Assembly (NCBI GenBank): GCA_002110485.1
Contig: MOWL01000024.1
Span: forward strand, 992,001 to 1,056,000
Length of the DNA: 64,000 nt
Direction: 5' to 3'
Source: Emergomyces orientalis
Lineage: Eukaryota > Ascomycota > Eurotiomycetes > Onygenales > Ajellomycetaceae
Shown here: in pieces, positions 1 to 12,072 of the stretch
Position numbering within the stretch: the stretch's first letter is position 1
Layout: each line of letters begins with the position of its first letter
Made by a program: the position numbers and the translations under genes
Notes under the pieces: model-generated
What the model saw: the letters and a program-made list of their open reading frames with translations, nothing else
Told to the model about the DNA's origin: nothing
The model's database searches: none

Positions 1-600
1 AGCTCGACCATCAGTGATCTTCATGGTTACCGTAAACCTTTAAAAGCCGTGGTAGAGTCCCAATAATCGGGACACCAAATTGTGGACTCCCAGTTAAACA
101 GCCAGCGATCTGGCCAGCTTGTACCAGCACATTGTAGTGTTTGAGGTCACCATGTGTAAAGGCGATGCGGTGAGGCATTGGCCCCAATTTTCGTTTGGCG
201 CGGTTCAGACCTTGGTCGTATGCGCTTTCTTGATGGGAAACCACCCGACAAAGCAGGGAGGTACTCATTGAGCGCTTGCTTAGACTCAGATGGGCCAGCA
301 ATATGTTTAGTTCAAGTGCTGTAGGACTGAGCTTCGGTCTCTCCCGCTAATCGTCTCGTATACTCAACTAATCCATCGCCAGAAATGCAAGTCATAAGTA
401 TTAGCGCTGGAGCATGTTGACTACCCAGATGTTCACCGTAGCAGATTACCCTGGGGACGGGTAGACCAGCCTTTCTAGCAACGGCCAAGTCAACACCTCG
501 TCTAGTTGAGTGCCATCGGACCATTTCAGGCCCAGTCCAAATGATAGTTGGGCAATTTTATTATCATAAGTTGCCGCGACCCAGCCTCAATAAGACCGAG
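1..600 (-). pseudogene. Broken APH-family (aminoglycoside/choline kinase-like) phosphotransferase, C-terminus beyond the window edge
   Basis: Reading the minus strand from about 600 to 1 gives protein-kinase-like APH motifs in several frames. An N-lobe segment near 540-590 (SFGLGLKWSDG, then LDEV) is followed in another frame by LPVPRVICYGEH and ALILMT at 312-524, which ends in a stop. Next come AGPSESKQALNEYL in a shifted frame and HRIAFTHGDLKHYNVLV, the catalytic-loop HGD motif, at about 100-180. The frame breaks again just before WESTIWCPDYWDSTTAFK, the expected DWE metal-binding block. At least three frame changes and a stop make this a dead copy. The 3' end of the gene lies left of position 1. 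APH-like kinases are strongly expanded in Onygenales (established knowledge). Sequencing error is unlikely to explain several separate breaks. Confidence 0.72.
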
Positions 601-3038
601 AGAATCGTCGAAGATGACTGTGGAATATTCCCCATCATCGGCGTCGCTGTTCATGCGTTAGTTGATGGCATTCAGTCATGCTGAGATGGTTTGCAGTCTG
701 GCCAAGTGAAGTTAGGCATGAAGCAGCAAAGATATTAAGAAAAACCTCATAGTGGACTGCGCGGAAGGAATTTATACCGCAAGAGTAATTATCATACCTA
801 AGTAGAACGCTTTTAAGCAAAACAATTTGAAATCAAAGCAAAGAGTGGCCTCATAGCAATATGCATATGTAAGTAAATTTGGAAGCTCGGCTCAAATCAT
901 CAACTTTGGCCGTTGTTCCCCAGCCCTCACCCAACTAACCACGTCAACTCAGGTTGGCTTGATAGTATTTTTAAACTGGGATTATGTTTTCACTACTCTG
1001 AAAAGGAGGCCCAGGGGCAGATAGAGGCTCGAAAATCACTTAGGGCATATTTGCTCCATCGAGCATCAGGTTCGTGGTTTCCAGACAGACGCATTATGAA
1101 GTTCGGACGCTTATTATCGTGAAAGAATGAACTCCTTGCGTGTGAGATGCATATGATACATAAAAATAACATTGTAGCATCAACCGTTAGCGCTAATCAC
1201 GACTGGTCTCCAACTTCTGGCAAGGCATGTTGACCGAACTTCTCGTCATCCTTTTTTTTATATCATAGGCTGTTCATTCGTCGATGTCATTTAGATCAAT
1301 TAACATGTCACCATGCAGGCATCTCAGGGACATGGAGATGAAAACGTTGAAATCAAGTGAAATATATGTCGAATTCGCCTGTGCGCCCACTGGAAGCCTC
1401 CCAAATTTCCCAGGGGTGAGACATTTGGGGTTGGTCAGTGAAACAAATGCCCGCAAAACAGCCAGTCAGCGAAGACATTTGCCAGGATGCAGCAGGCCGT
1501 TTGACGCCACATTTAACTAAAGGGGATACCTCAACCCTTCAGGTTTTCTCTGAAGCGGAGATCACTGGGGGATTATAGAGTTGGCCGAGGTGGGTCCCTG
1601 TTCTGGCCATTCATACTATGTAGGTATCCTTTAGTTATTCTGACGAAAAATACAGACTGTATTTATGGTAATGCATGCGAGAATATTTTCCTTAATTTTC
1701 AATAATGCGTGTAATGGTGATGCGGTTCTTAATTGTCAGATGCAGAATGATAAATTGACGTCCTTTGGGACTGCGAGCCGCTCAGCATTGAGGCATTTCT
1801 CATCACAGTTCGCTCATTTTAACTGATCAGCGGGGTTCTTTTCAGCATATGAGAGTACAAACAAGAAAAATTATCCATCAGTCTTCTCCACCTCCCAAAA
1901 TGGCTTGTATGCTTCAAGCAGTGTAGAGCGCTCTTACATGCTTTTGAAACAATGTAAGCCGACTATACCTTCAAATTATTGAAACTTTTGAGACATAAAT
2001 TGATACCACCCCTCAGGCAGACACAACCGATATCACCACCCAGTATCGCAACCGATTCGAAAATGCACTCAATGATTGTGCATTTCCCCTTTCCGTGACC
2101 GCATGAATCGCACCTCTAAATTCTGTTGAGCCGAACGGAGCGTGCCGCTAATGCTACTTCTAGGTTTTTGACAGAAATCGTTCCAAAGACCGGAGGCCAA
2201 GGACACAACAGCACTAAGCATTAAAAACGCGTGATCCAAATTTATCTGCCTGGGCGATCAAAAAAGTTGAAGGATTTACCGCAGGGGACAGCACGCGCAT
2301 GCGCGTGGCAACTGACAAGCAGATTCCAGGATATTTTAAAGTAAACATCCCGATTTTAAAGCCGAAATAAATCACACTAGCATACTCTAGATTCCCAACA
2401 TAATAACTTTTGGCCTCAAGCTTCCCTGTGTACATTGATCGCGCAACTTATCGCAAGGTAGGTTCAGCAATTGGGGACTGGGGAATTAGTAAAAGGTAAC
2501 TCCAAACTTACAGTCTTCTTCAAAAGTGCAATAGCCCGTGAGACTCATGTCAGCGATGCTATTGAGCAATGAGGCCATACAGCAAGCATCGACCAGGTGC
2601 GGGCTGAGGCATATTATGTGTCTCTGTAGGATCCATGGATGATAAGTGGCGATAGAACCTAACACTGCTTTGGAGGTGTGACCGGATTTTTTGAGATTTG
2701 AAGTCGTTTCAGTAACTGATCAAAAGGCTGGATGCTTGTTCGTTCGGATGCTTCCAGAATGATAAGCCTTACATGGTACGTGTAAATGGAAAGATTGGAA
2801 GGCGGTTTCCGTTCGGTAAAAAATGAAGTGAAACCTGCTAATGCTCACCATTAATGCACCAAAATAGAGGTGATGAAAAGAGAAGGGGGGCACGTTTTGA
2901 TATTTAAGAAAAGATCTGGTTCAGATCTTAAGCTTATTTTTAGCGCGAAGTTTAATTCATCGCGGGTAAGATTGCGGCCGAGCTGAGACGATGGAGTTTT
3001 GACAGGAGTCGTCAGGTTTTGGAGAATTTCTCACGATA
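601..3038. other. Gene-poor AT-rich spacer
   Basis: No convincing coding exon, tRNA or rRNA was seen on either strand. The short open frames here have no recognisable motif and no splice structure. The stretch lies between the APH pseudogene and the foldback element and may be decayed repeat sequence. I saw no direct repeat strong enough to name. Confidence 0.5.
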
Positions 3039-3084
3039 CTACACGTCAGCTGACCCCTCGCGTAGCTCAGCTGACTACGCTAGT
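3039..3084 (+). repeat. Left terminal inverted repeat of the foldback element
   Basis: A 46-bp repeat that pairs with 3641-3686. It contains the self-complementary word TCAGCTGA twice (about 3046-3053 and 3067-3074), so each end could also form a small hairpin. Confidence 0.85.
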
Positions 3085-3640
3085 AAAAAATCACATGACT
3101 TGGCGATTTCGCTCACTAGTCAAAGGGTCAATTGAGCTTGATACACACTTAAACTTTTACAATCTCATACAGTGAAGGCCTGCCCCCCTTCTATCTGATT
3201 ATTTAACTCCTGACTAGTGAAATACTAATTGAATCTTCAATATCACATATATCCATTGACAGATGTTGCTGGATATTCAGAAATCAGAACAGTATGTTCA
3301 ATTTTCTGAGTAGAGAGTATGTTTGTTATCTGACTATCAGTTAAAATAATGAGCTCATGAGAAAACTAACTAGTCAGTCAGTAGTTAAATAGTAGTAAAG
3401 AACTAGTTATACATACAGCATTCTTATTCATAACTTGTATATAATCTTTATATACATCATTACATCATCTGGGTCAACATCAAACTGAAATTCATTTGAA
3501 ATATTCATATCTATAAGAATGTTTTGATTCTTTGTTTTGACTGTATTTATGAAATGGTAAAAGAGTGTAAAAGTTCAAGATGATAAGAAGCTCAACTAAT
3601 CTTTTTTAGTCTTGGCAAAGAGTCAGGTGATCACATTCTC

Positions 3641-3686
3641 ACTAGCGTAGTCAGCTGAGCTACCCGAAGGGTCAGTTGACGTGTAG
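3641..3686 (-). repeat. Right terminal inverted repeat of the foldback element
   Basis: Inverted copy of 3039-3084, beginning ACTAGCGTAGTCAGCTGAGC and ending GACGTGTAG. It differs from the left end at four positions. Confidence 0.85.
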
Positions 3687-4414
3687 CTACAAATCAGTGG
3701 AGGATTTTGCCCATACCATATAGCGGTACGACGTAGCCGTTGAGAGTGGAATCATACAGCTGCGAACTAAGTCCTGGCATGCAATACATGCAAATTTAAA
3801 ATGTTGGCAAGATCTGATGTGGATTTGGAAATGGCTAAAATCCCAGTGCATTTACCAAAATATTCGACAGCATTTATCTTTCAATTTCTATTGGTCAAAT
3901 ATTCGTCGTTGGAATGTAAATGCCATGGTCAAAAGGAGAAACCTAGACAAATGGTTACATCTATGTATATATGAAATAAGCTGTAGGAAACTCGTTTGCC
4001 GGGTCTACTAATGTTGTTGGCCGGCATTTGTGGACAACAAAATTAAAAGGGAGAAGAGGAGAGGGAGGAAAAGGTGACAATCTCTTGTGCTTGTGCCTTG
4101 GGCGATAGATATTCTTGCTCCTTGGATATAATCTACAGTTCTCAGAGGCTTGCACACAACTTCTACATGAAGGTGGCGGGAATATCGGTCCCTCTCCCCC
4201 CAGAGAGTAGGTGCCATTTATTAGTTATTACCCTTGTTATACAAATCCGTATCAGCAAGCAAAACGATGTTCGAAAGACATCACGTCCTTTCAGGACCAG
4301 TGTCCAGGGTAAAAAGTATACCGTGCTCCGAATCGACACTTCATTGATTTTCAACAACATTGGATGAAGTAATAAATAAACCACACGTACACCCGGGAGT
4401 AAAAACGTACGCGA
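3687..4414. other. Spacer, nothing recognised
   Basis: AT-rich sequence with overlapping short open frames on both strands near 3960-4370. None shows a family motif, and they overlap each other antisense, which argues against coding. Confidence 0.4.
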
Positions 4415-4800
4415 AAAATTGCGGCTTACACTTGAAGGTGATGCAAAAAAAAAGCTGAACATGGCTCCAATTTTCGGCCAGATTTTTATCGTCATGTTTA
4501 ACCTTGGCTTCAATCCTAAACCACTCTCTCACCCCATTAAAACTACATGTTATAGCCATATCTCGCACACATTCCTATATTCTTAAGAAGAAGTGTTTTT
4601 TTCACATTCTAAAGGCTCTTGTTCTATTTAACCCTAAGATGAGGGAGGTGAAGTTGAATGTTTGTAATGTGTGGTAACATCCATGGTGAACCCAGGTCCA
4701 TGTATGCAAGAATATATAGTGCGAGTGTGTTTTACATGGTGTGACCAATCTGAAGATTTTTCCCGCCGGCAACATATTTTACACCACATTCAAGCGCAAG
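4415..4800. repeat. Diverged dispersed repeat, copy A
   Basis: The stretch shares ordered blocks with 18935-19110: TGAACATGGCTCCAA, GGCTTCAATCCT and CATATCTC-CACACA. Its left half (4420-4455, TTACACTTGAAGGTGATGCA) is an inverted match to 19317-19350. A further fragment at about 4735-4795 (ATCTGAAG then CACCACATTCAA) matches 18975-19015. The blocks occur in similar order with variable spacing, as expected of an old non-coding repeat family. Confidence 0.6.
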
Positions 4801-6439
4801 CCCCTGTTGGATAACCATTAGTGATGCAAGAGAACCGAATGGTTGGCTACGGCAAGGGGCCAATGCCCAGGTGCAGGGGGACATCTCTGGACCCCGGAAA
4901 ACGTCTTCGATTTGGAAACGAAGAAGGGCGACTCCCGCATAATTATGAGAAGAGTGTTCCATGTTGAGAACAATAATGGAAGTCAATGATGCGGATTGCT
5001 GGTCTAGGCCGCTTTTCCCGATCCTTCTGGCCAGTCGCATACTAGTGGGATTAAAATGGTTTGATTTAAAGTTTCAAAAAAAAAAAAAAAAAAAAAAAAA
5101 CAAACTTGTTTGTTTTCTTCCAGCCGAGCGGTTCAGTTCTTGGAGACCCAGGTTGAGAATTCAACACCGAGGTTACAGGGATAGAGCTAGCAGGAAGATG
5201 GAACGGTGATCCTGCTTAACCAGGTCAGTTCCGGCCTTTTTGGAATGCATTTATAGAGGCTTGTATATAAGAGTGTACTCGGAATACTCTGATCCATAAG
5301 GACAACAAAATTATTAGTAAACTACTGATGTGGAGCGAGACTTCTCAATTAAGAGCAATGGTAATAAAAAATAATCATGAATAATTCTACCTAGGTGATT
5401 GGGATGACGCTGGCGCTATCAGGATCAAGCCAACAGTGCAGTATGAGAGAATGCAACCATGTTAAACTTCAATCAAAGAAATTCTCCGGGCTATCCGCCA
5501 TATTCTATGTTATTTATGGCATGCGCAGGATGCATCAAAGAATCAAATATCTCTCCGTGTTGACATAGAGTACTAGGCATGGATGAATATCCATATCTGT
5601 ACACAACCCCTGTACAGTTAATGCGAGGGATCTGAAAGTTCCTCCGTTGATTTCTCACCTCGGATAAACCAGTTTGTGCGCTGGCGAGGCTTTTCATTCA
5701 TATGACCATGGCTAAAACACCTAGCTATTAGGAACTGGTCTGTGTGCAAACCAACAGGTTGACAATATTCAATGATTGGAGCAACCTGGATTCGCCTGTG
5801 CCATTTCGTTCTGGGTGCTATTGTTATTATTATTATTGTACGGTAATGTCTCACAGATAAATTTTTCTCAAAATACGGGGTTGAAACTGAAAATATTACA
5901 CCTAGTGGCCTGTTTGTTTGGCGACGTAAGGTGTTCGGAAACAGGCTATCCCTCGATTGGCAGTAGGTCGTGTGCTCCAGGTTTCCAGGGCTCCTGGCGC
6001 TGAAAACTATGGAGTTGGGAGAAGCATTAATATTATTTAGAACAGTTACGAAAGTTGCCGCTCGCTACCTTGGAATAGACACACAGGCACCAACAAGGCA
6101 GATTGCGGAAATGGGAAAGTGTAACGAAACAACAAGTTGTGAGATCTCCATCACCTGTGTTTCTCCGGCTATGACTGCTTCTTTTCTGGGGTTAACCAAC
6201 AGGATCAAGTGGTGCTGGAGACGGGGATTTCGTGGAGATTAGTCGGTCGAGTACGGGGTAGATACTGGCGACTAAATCTCTAGTAACAAAGTGTAACCCT
6301 TTTCGGTATGAATGATACCGCATCAGTCGGCCCGTGGGGTTCTATGGCGGGTCTTGGTGTCCAGCGCCCTCCAGCAATATCTCTCCGCCCCCTACTAGGC
6401 CCACGCGGCGAGATTTTCGCGGGCTTCCCTTTGTCGCTC
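4801..6439. other. Spacer with a 25-bp A run (5076-5100)
   Basis: No gene recognised. It contains an uninterrupted run of 25 A residues at 5076-5100 and a TTATTA stretch near 5820-5837. The A run could be the tail scar of a retrotransposed sequence, but I see no target duplication or open frame to support that. Confidence 0.4.
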
Positions 6440-6801
6440 CCTCTCTTTGTGCCAGGAACAAGAGCTTCTTCCTCTTCCTCCTCCTCCTCCTCCTCCTCCA
6501 AACAACTCCAGTCTTACGGAGTATCCATTCGTTTACATTGTCGTACTTGTAGAGAGGGGCGCCCTCAGAGGCATCGCACATTTTTACTCCTCAAAAAATG
6601 AGCGTCGATTCATAGCTTCCACTTTTTTTCTGCTTCATTTTGCTCCCCATTCTCCTTTTCCCCTCTCTGTCGTTTCTTCTCTTCTCGTCCTTCTTTTCCT
6701 CTTCCTCCTCCTCTTCTTCTCCTTTTGGATAGTGGTGTTTATTCGTTTCCGCTCCACGGGGTGGGTCTGCAGCCGCCTGCAGACTTATCTTCGTCGCTGC
6801 C
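6440..6801 (+). promoter_or_regulatory. C/T-rich promoter and 5' leader of the sulfatase-like gene
   Basis: The coding-strand sequence is dominated by TTC, CTC and TCC runs (6467-6499 and 6600-6725), typical of pyrimidine-rich transcription-start regions of filamentous fungi. It ends at the start codon at 6802. A TACGGAGTA word sits at 6515-6523. Long open frames here are artefacts of this composition. Confidence 0.55.
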
Positions 6802-9620
6802 ATGAACGTCCCTTCGTTTCGTGCTTTTCAGCCTTTCGTCTTCTCCGTCCTAGTTGTTGCTATCCTCGCTGCAAAACTCCTTCATCTGTTTCAGCATGCC
6901 CGTTCCATTCCGTTGCTACGTTTCGTTGTCTACTTCCCAACCTTTTTTATTCAGGATTGTTTCCTTATCATAGTTCAACGGTTGCTCCTCCACGGCCAGA
7001 GCCGCAATATACAGACAATCCTTGGCTTATCGATAGGAGCCGGCCTTGCGTATGGAAACCCACCTCCCCACTCACATTTTTCCCCCAGATATTGCGAAAG
7101 TTTGGGAGCTAACCATTGTCTTCATTCTCTAGGACCATCTCTCTCGGTGCTTCGGCGGCACAGTTTGGATTTTATTATGTTACTGGCGGAGAGTTGCAAT
7201 GGGATGCGGCGGGAAGTGTGGCCAGCGATCCTGCTGCCATGAGATTAATGTTGAGTGGAATCATCCCAGTCAGTGTCGCAGGGCTGGCTATGCTCCTAGT
7301 CTCATGGCCCATTACACCATCCCTCTATAACAAAATTGGTTATTGGCTAGTATCGATATGGAAGTTGGTTTCTCCAGGGAATTGGGACGTGTTACTTCCA
7401 GTCGTTCGAGCCAAGACGGAATTGCCACGTCAAAAAGTAATTCGACTATGGCCCCTCTGTGCCTTGACCACTCTCTGCGCTTTAACGGTTTTGCAATTCG
7501 TTCGACCAGCCGTTCCTTACGATCATATTTCCGCAACTTTACCTGTCGCATTAAGTCGCATGATACATACCAAATCGAAAGGTTGCTCAAGAAATCTGGC
7601 CGCTAATGGTGAATCTTTTCCGCTACCCAATTTACTTGCGCAAGATCTATGGATTATGCCGAAAGATAACTACAAAGGATGGGCTCCCGGCAAGGATAAT
7701 TTTTTCATTCAACAGTACTATGAGAGGGAACGGAACTGGATTCCAGAAGCCCTCCCAGCTGGGTTTGAGCGGTGGGACAAGAAACTGTTGGCCCTGCAAG
7801 AGGCCCAGAACGAGGCCCAGAACAACTCATCTGCTACCAAAGGCGGAAAAGATACATGCGATCTTCAAGCTGGGACGAACTACTATAACCCCGTCGCAGA
7901 TCCGCTGAGGATTTCAAATCTCAATTTGGAACCTTACGAAGAACTCCGAAACGCCTTCAAGGACGTATTAATCTCGCATATTGTCCTTGTTACGATGGAG
8001 AGCACACGCGAAGATATGTTTCCCATTAAGGAAGGGTCCTACCTCCACAAGAAAATCCATCGTTCTTACAAAAATAACGAAAAGAATAAAGAGCTAGTCG
8101 ACGAGAAGTTATCACAACTGACTCGTGTGGCGGAACAAGTCACTGGAAAATCCTTTTTCAGTTCTTCAGAAAGGCGGCCCGAACTCTTACCGGGTGTATG
8201 GAAGGATCAGTCTGCTCCAGGTATGGGTGGTATAAATGTTGTGGGGGCCATTACTGGGAGCAGTCTTTCCTTCAAGAGCGTCCTGGGCAGCCACTGCGGT
8301 GTTGGACCGCTCCCAGTGGATTTTCTTGAGGAAGTCAACGCAAAGATATACCAGCCTTGCATACCCCAGGTTGTTGAACTTTTCAACAAAGAAAAGAAAA
8401 CCTTCCAAAAGAATGAGGAGCAAGAAGCATTACTCGACCATCGTGCCAGTGTACATCGACGAGAGTGGGAATCAGTATTTGTTCAATCGATCACTGATCA
8501 GTATGACCGACAGGATGTGCTTAACAAACACATGAACTTTGGGCAATCCTTTGTGAGGGAAACTTTGGAAAATAAGTCTTCCAAGTACTACCCACCGAAG
8601 TCGCCTGAACTTAACTACTTTGGGTATGTCGTTTAATCCTTGTACGTTGAAAAAAGAGTAACCAATGGCTGACAAATAGTTATAGATATGCCGAGAGTGA
8701 GGTTAAACCGTTCCTTCGTGACCTGATATCAGACACGATCGCAAACAATAAACGACTTTTCCTCTCGCATTTTACCAGCACGACACACCATCCGTGGGCG
8801 GCACCTTCTGATTTCAGTACCACCGAATATATGGGCTCCCAAGGTTCACATGAACACATGAACTCTTTTTTGAATGTTGTTCGCTACGACGATATTTGGC
8901 TGGGACAGCTTCTTGGGCTGCTAGATGAACACGGGATTGCAAACGAGACCCTCGTTGTCGTTATTGGAGACCAGTACGTTTTCTCATTGTTCTAATCTTA
9001 ATTCCACCTACAAACCTTCCATAATATGCTGATATATGTTTCGTTTCAGCGGCCAAGCATTCGAAGAAGACTCAGAACTCACAGGCACGTATGAAAATGG
9101 CCACATCAGCAATTTTCGCGTACCCCTCGTCTTCCGACACCCCCACCTTCCGCGCATCCAAGTCGCCGCAAACGCGACCTCGATGTCTATCCTCCCCACC
9201 ATTCTCGACCTTCTTGTCTCGACGAACTCCTTGGACTCAGTCGACACTGCTGCTGCCGCAGATCTAATGCATGATTACGAAGCTCAGTCTATGCTACGTC
9301 CCTACCAAACCTCCCTTAATGGCCGACAGGCCTGGAACTTTGGCGTAATAAACGCAGGCGGTGCAATGCTCGCCATCATGTCTGCTGCCGCTCCTTATCG
9401 CATTGTAATCCCACTGGCCGGCAGTCATATGTTCCGCTTCACCCATCTAGCCAAGGATCCGAACGAGCTCCATCCGCTTGAAAAGTGGACGCTAAATGAC
9501 CTTACCAAAGCTGTTAAACATCTCCATGGCGAAGAGGCGTCTAAATGGGCCGTTGAAGCTGATACTGTTGGTAGATGGTGGGCGAAGGAGATGCACCGTT
9601 TGTATAATTATAATTTCTGA
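6802..9620 (+). CDS. Multi-pass membrane protein with sulfatase / LtaS-type phosphotransferase domain (867 aa)
   Basis: Model: join(6802..7049, 7133..8623, 8680..8973, 9050..9620). All introns are GT-AG (83, 56 and 76 bp) and the phases match. The N-terminal ~210 residues contain several hydrophobic segments (about residues 10-32, 36-60, 72-100, 120-145 and 185-207), so the protein is anchored in a membrane. The catalytic domain follows. VTMESTRED at about 369-377 is the metal/nucleophile block, SHCGVGPLPVDF lies mid-domain, and GDHGQAF around D677-H678 is the second metal site, formed across the third splice junction. This pattern is that of alkaline-phosphatase-superfamily sulfatases and LtaS-like phosphoglycerol transferases. 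The substrate cannot be told from sequence. The start is the first ATG after the C/T-rich leader and opens directly into a membrane segment. Confidence 0.88.
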
Positions 9621-10200
9621 TGATAATTCCTTTTCGAATATCCTCTACCTTCATTATTTCTATTGTTCTATTTCTATTTCTTTCTTGATTTTTTTTCTTT
9701 CTATTTTTATTGTTTTGGATCTGGTATTTTTTATTTTTTGTTCTTATTTTTCATTGGCGACACAGGCTTTATCTGTTTGGCGATTGGGCGGTGGGTATGA
9801 TATGATGTTTTGGATATGTGAAATATGCGAAAGTTTGCTCTCTTTTTTCCCCCATACTTTCGATATTGTAAAGCAAGCGGTGGGCGTTTTGTTTGTCGCC
9901 TTTTCTGAAGCTTTTCTGTTTTCTCGGTCTTATTTGTTTGTAACTGGGATTAACGGAGTTTTTCTATCGGCTAGCACTTGTTGCAGGTTGATTGTTGATT
10001 TAGTTAACTGACTGATGGACGATGATATAAAATAATATCTTTTTGTTTCCCCTATTATTCTTATTTTTTTATTTTAGTTTTACCTATAAGATATTGGCTT
10101 TTTCCGTATCTTCCCCTCATTAACATTGGGTAGGGGCTTCAAAACTCCGCATTTCATCTCTACTACTTGATACGGGCAATACCTCCTACGAATGTTTCAT
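9621..10200. other. 3' region between convergent genes, T-rich
   Basis: Holds the probable 3' UTR of the sulfatase-like gene, with long T-rich tracts (9650-9760 and 10035-10085), and faces the 3' end of the ankyrin pseudogene. No other gene is visible. Confidence 0.5.
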
Positions 10201-12072
10201 TTATTCCTTTTTAACGTCTAAATCATGCTCCTTAATCCACCGCGAGAACAATTCAATCATATCAGCTGAGCCTTCTGTTATAACAAAATAAAATCAACTA
10301 TGCCAAATTTTCAGCACCACATTCCAAAAGGTACCTAACCATAGCCTCATCACGTTTCCTCACTGCATTCTGAAGCGATGTCATGCAAGACGCGTCAAAT
10401 TCGTAAACAGCATGATTGACGTCTTCAGCACCTGGCAAAAAATCAAGCAACAGTGTCACCATATCCACATTGCACTACTTGACAGCGTCAATTACTGGCA
10501 CTCGTTCTCGCAGCGCAAGCTCATGATAGTAGCTCCGCTTGAATCCAAAACCCTATATACCAGTTGTACTAATTCCTGGTTCTTGAGTTTTTTACTATAG
10601 GGATACGTTAGCGGCCCGGATGAAAGTCCTGAGCCTGTGTAGGTGCAGCCACCGTCCCAGGGCTACCATGCTGCTGCAGCAACAGACGTAACACATCCAC
10701 ATCCCCTCCGCCCCCTGAATGCCCAATACAAATCCCGTTCGAAATTAACCGAAAATGAATAGCGCTCAACAAGCAGCTTCAGCATCGGTACGCTCGATCG
10801 ATATGCAGCCCATGACACTAATTCCAGGGTGCTGACATCCCATGAACCGAAATTTCCCAATCTGTGCAACAATATCATTCTCAGGATCAACTTCATAACG
10901 CAGTCGTCTACATGAACACCATCCGCGCTCCCATCATCCCGGAACATCACCTGTCCACGATCAGTCATTGGATCGTAGGCAACGGTGGCGGCGGCGATGT
11001 CGACATGTAGTCGTTGGACTGCCATCGAATATCGGCAACATACCCCAGTCGGGAGTATTCACATTCCAGTTGCCGGGATCCACGCCGCTATCCAGGAGTA
11101 GGTTGACGGCACCCAATTGCCCGCTGCGGACGGATTCCTGTTGGAAGGTTGTGCTGTGGAAACTGGTATTGGCAATGCTGACGCCTATGGAAACGGAGGT
11201 ATTTGCAAGAGTGCATAGGCAGTGGAGGAAGCCGCGCGTGCTGAGAGGGGTAGGCAGAGACAGAACTTCTGTTCTTGGAGTTGCGATAGCAATCGTGCCG
11301 ACGGTGATTGTGGTGATAAAATGTTTTTTATCTTTTACCAAAGTCAGTATGAAAGTCCGTCCTAGTGTCGCTTGGGGTCAATATCAGCGTAGAAATCGTA
11401 TTTTGTTTCCCGTTTCCGGAGTTTCGCTGTGGGTTTTTCACTGAATTCGATCAACCCAGCGCTCCACTGCCTTCCCAGTAATTGACCCATTTGCATATGC
11501 GAGGAACACTTCGACATCGCAGCTCTTCAAGAGCTGGTTTGTTAACGAAATGTTCCAAAACCCTGTGTAATCTCATTTAGTTATACTCATGATAAAATTT
11601 ATATACTTAAGGCCCTGTATATGTACTGTACCCACAGTAACGAGAAATGAGCGCTCGTCAATCGTGAAAATTTTAATTCGAATGAAAACCAGCGATATGG
11701 GGTATGTAATATTGATAGTTTTTTAACCAAAGATGTATGTTGAAACGTACGGTTAACGCACAGGCAAATGCCCACCAGCTCTCTCCACTCTTTCACGGAC
11801 CGTACATGACGCGCAGTGTGCGAGATCTCCGTCAAAATCATTTCATGAATCTCTGCTGGAAAAGAGGGGACCCGAAAGGAGTAAGTATCCTTGACCTCCT
11901 TGTCCTGGTCTCGGGCTTGTGGCTGAACCTCTTCTTGAGACCCCACTTCCGCGGCCATTGGGGTGTTCCGTGCAAAGAGACAGATGAGCAAAGTAAAGAA
12001 AGGGAATGGTTTCTTCCGGTTGGGAGTACTGGCAGGCTCCTGGTTTTGATGTCTTTTTATTTCTGGTTCCAA
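10201..12072 (-). pseudogene. Broken F-box / ankyrin-repeat gene
   Basis: On the minus strand an ATG at 12072 opens a frame with an F-box-like segment (FPAEIHEMILTEIS, then LVGICLCVNRTF). Downstream, ankyrin-type helices appear in changing frames: AVNLLLDSG near 11090, VPMLKLLVERYSF near 10750, DVDVLRLLLQQHG near 10670, CNVDMVTLLLDFLPG near 10450 and AMVRYLLECGA near 10310. The last part (DMIELFSRWIKEHDL) ends with a TAA at 10201-10203. Between them I see a frame change near 10690, an in-frame TAG in the VKYCNVDM-like helix near 10475, and further breaks near 11040 and 11342-11600. The breaks are not at good splice sites, so this is a decayed gene. A fragmentary expressed N-terminus (11599-12072) is possible but unlikely. 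Confidence 0.68.

Larger units (their letters stand above)
3039..3686. mobile_element. 648-bp foldback / MITE-like element with 46-bp terminal inverted repeats
   Basis: The 46 bases at 3039-3084 (beginning CTACACGTCAGCTGACCC) are repeated in inverted orientation at 3641-3686 with only four mismatches. A weaker inverted match continues inward for roughly 80 more bases on each side (for example TTGAGCTT and AACTTTTACA near 3131-3160, matched around 3565-3595). The inside is AT-rich, has no meaningful open frame, and carries many ACTAGT/TAGTCAG words. Length, structure and lack of coding capacity fit a non-autonomous DNA transposon (MITE). I could not find an unambiguous target-site duplication: TA precedes the left end at 3037-3038, but the right flank does not match cleanly. 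Confidence 0.8.

Noticed and set aside
6447..7112. A 221-codon plus-strand frame over the sulfatase-like leader
   Set aside because: It lies in C/T-rich leader sequence and runs over the real first exon in another frame. Its composition is Ser/Leu/Phe from TTC/CTC repeats and it has no motif.
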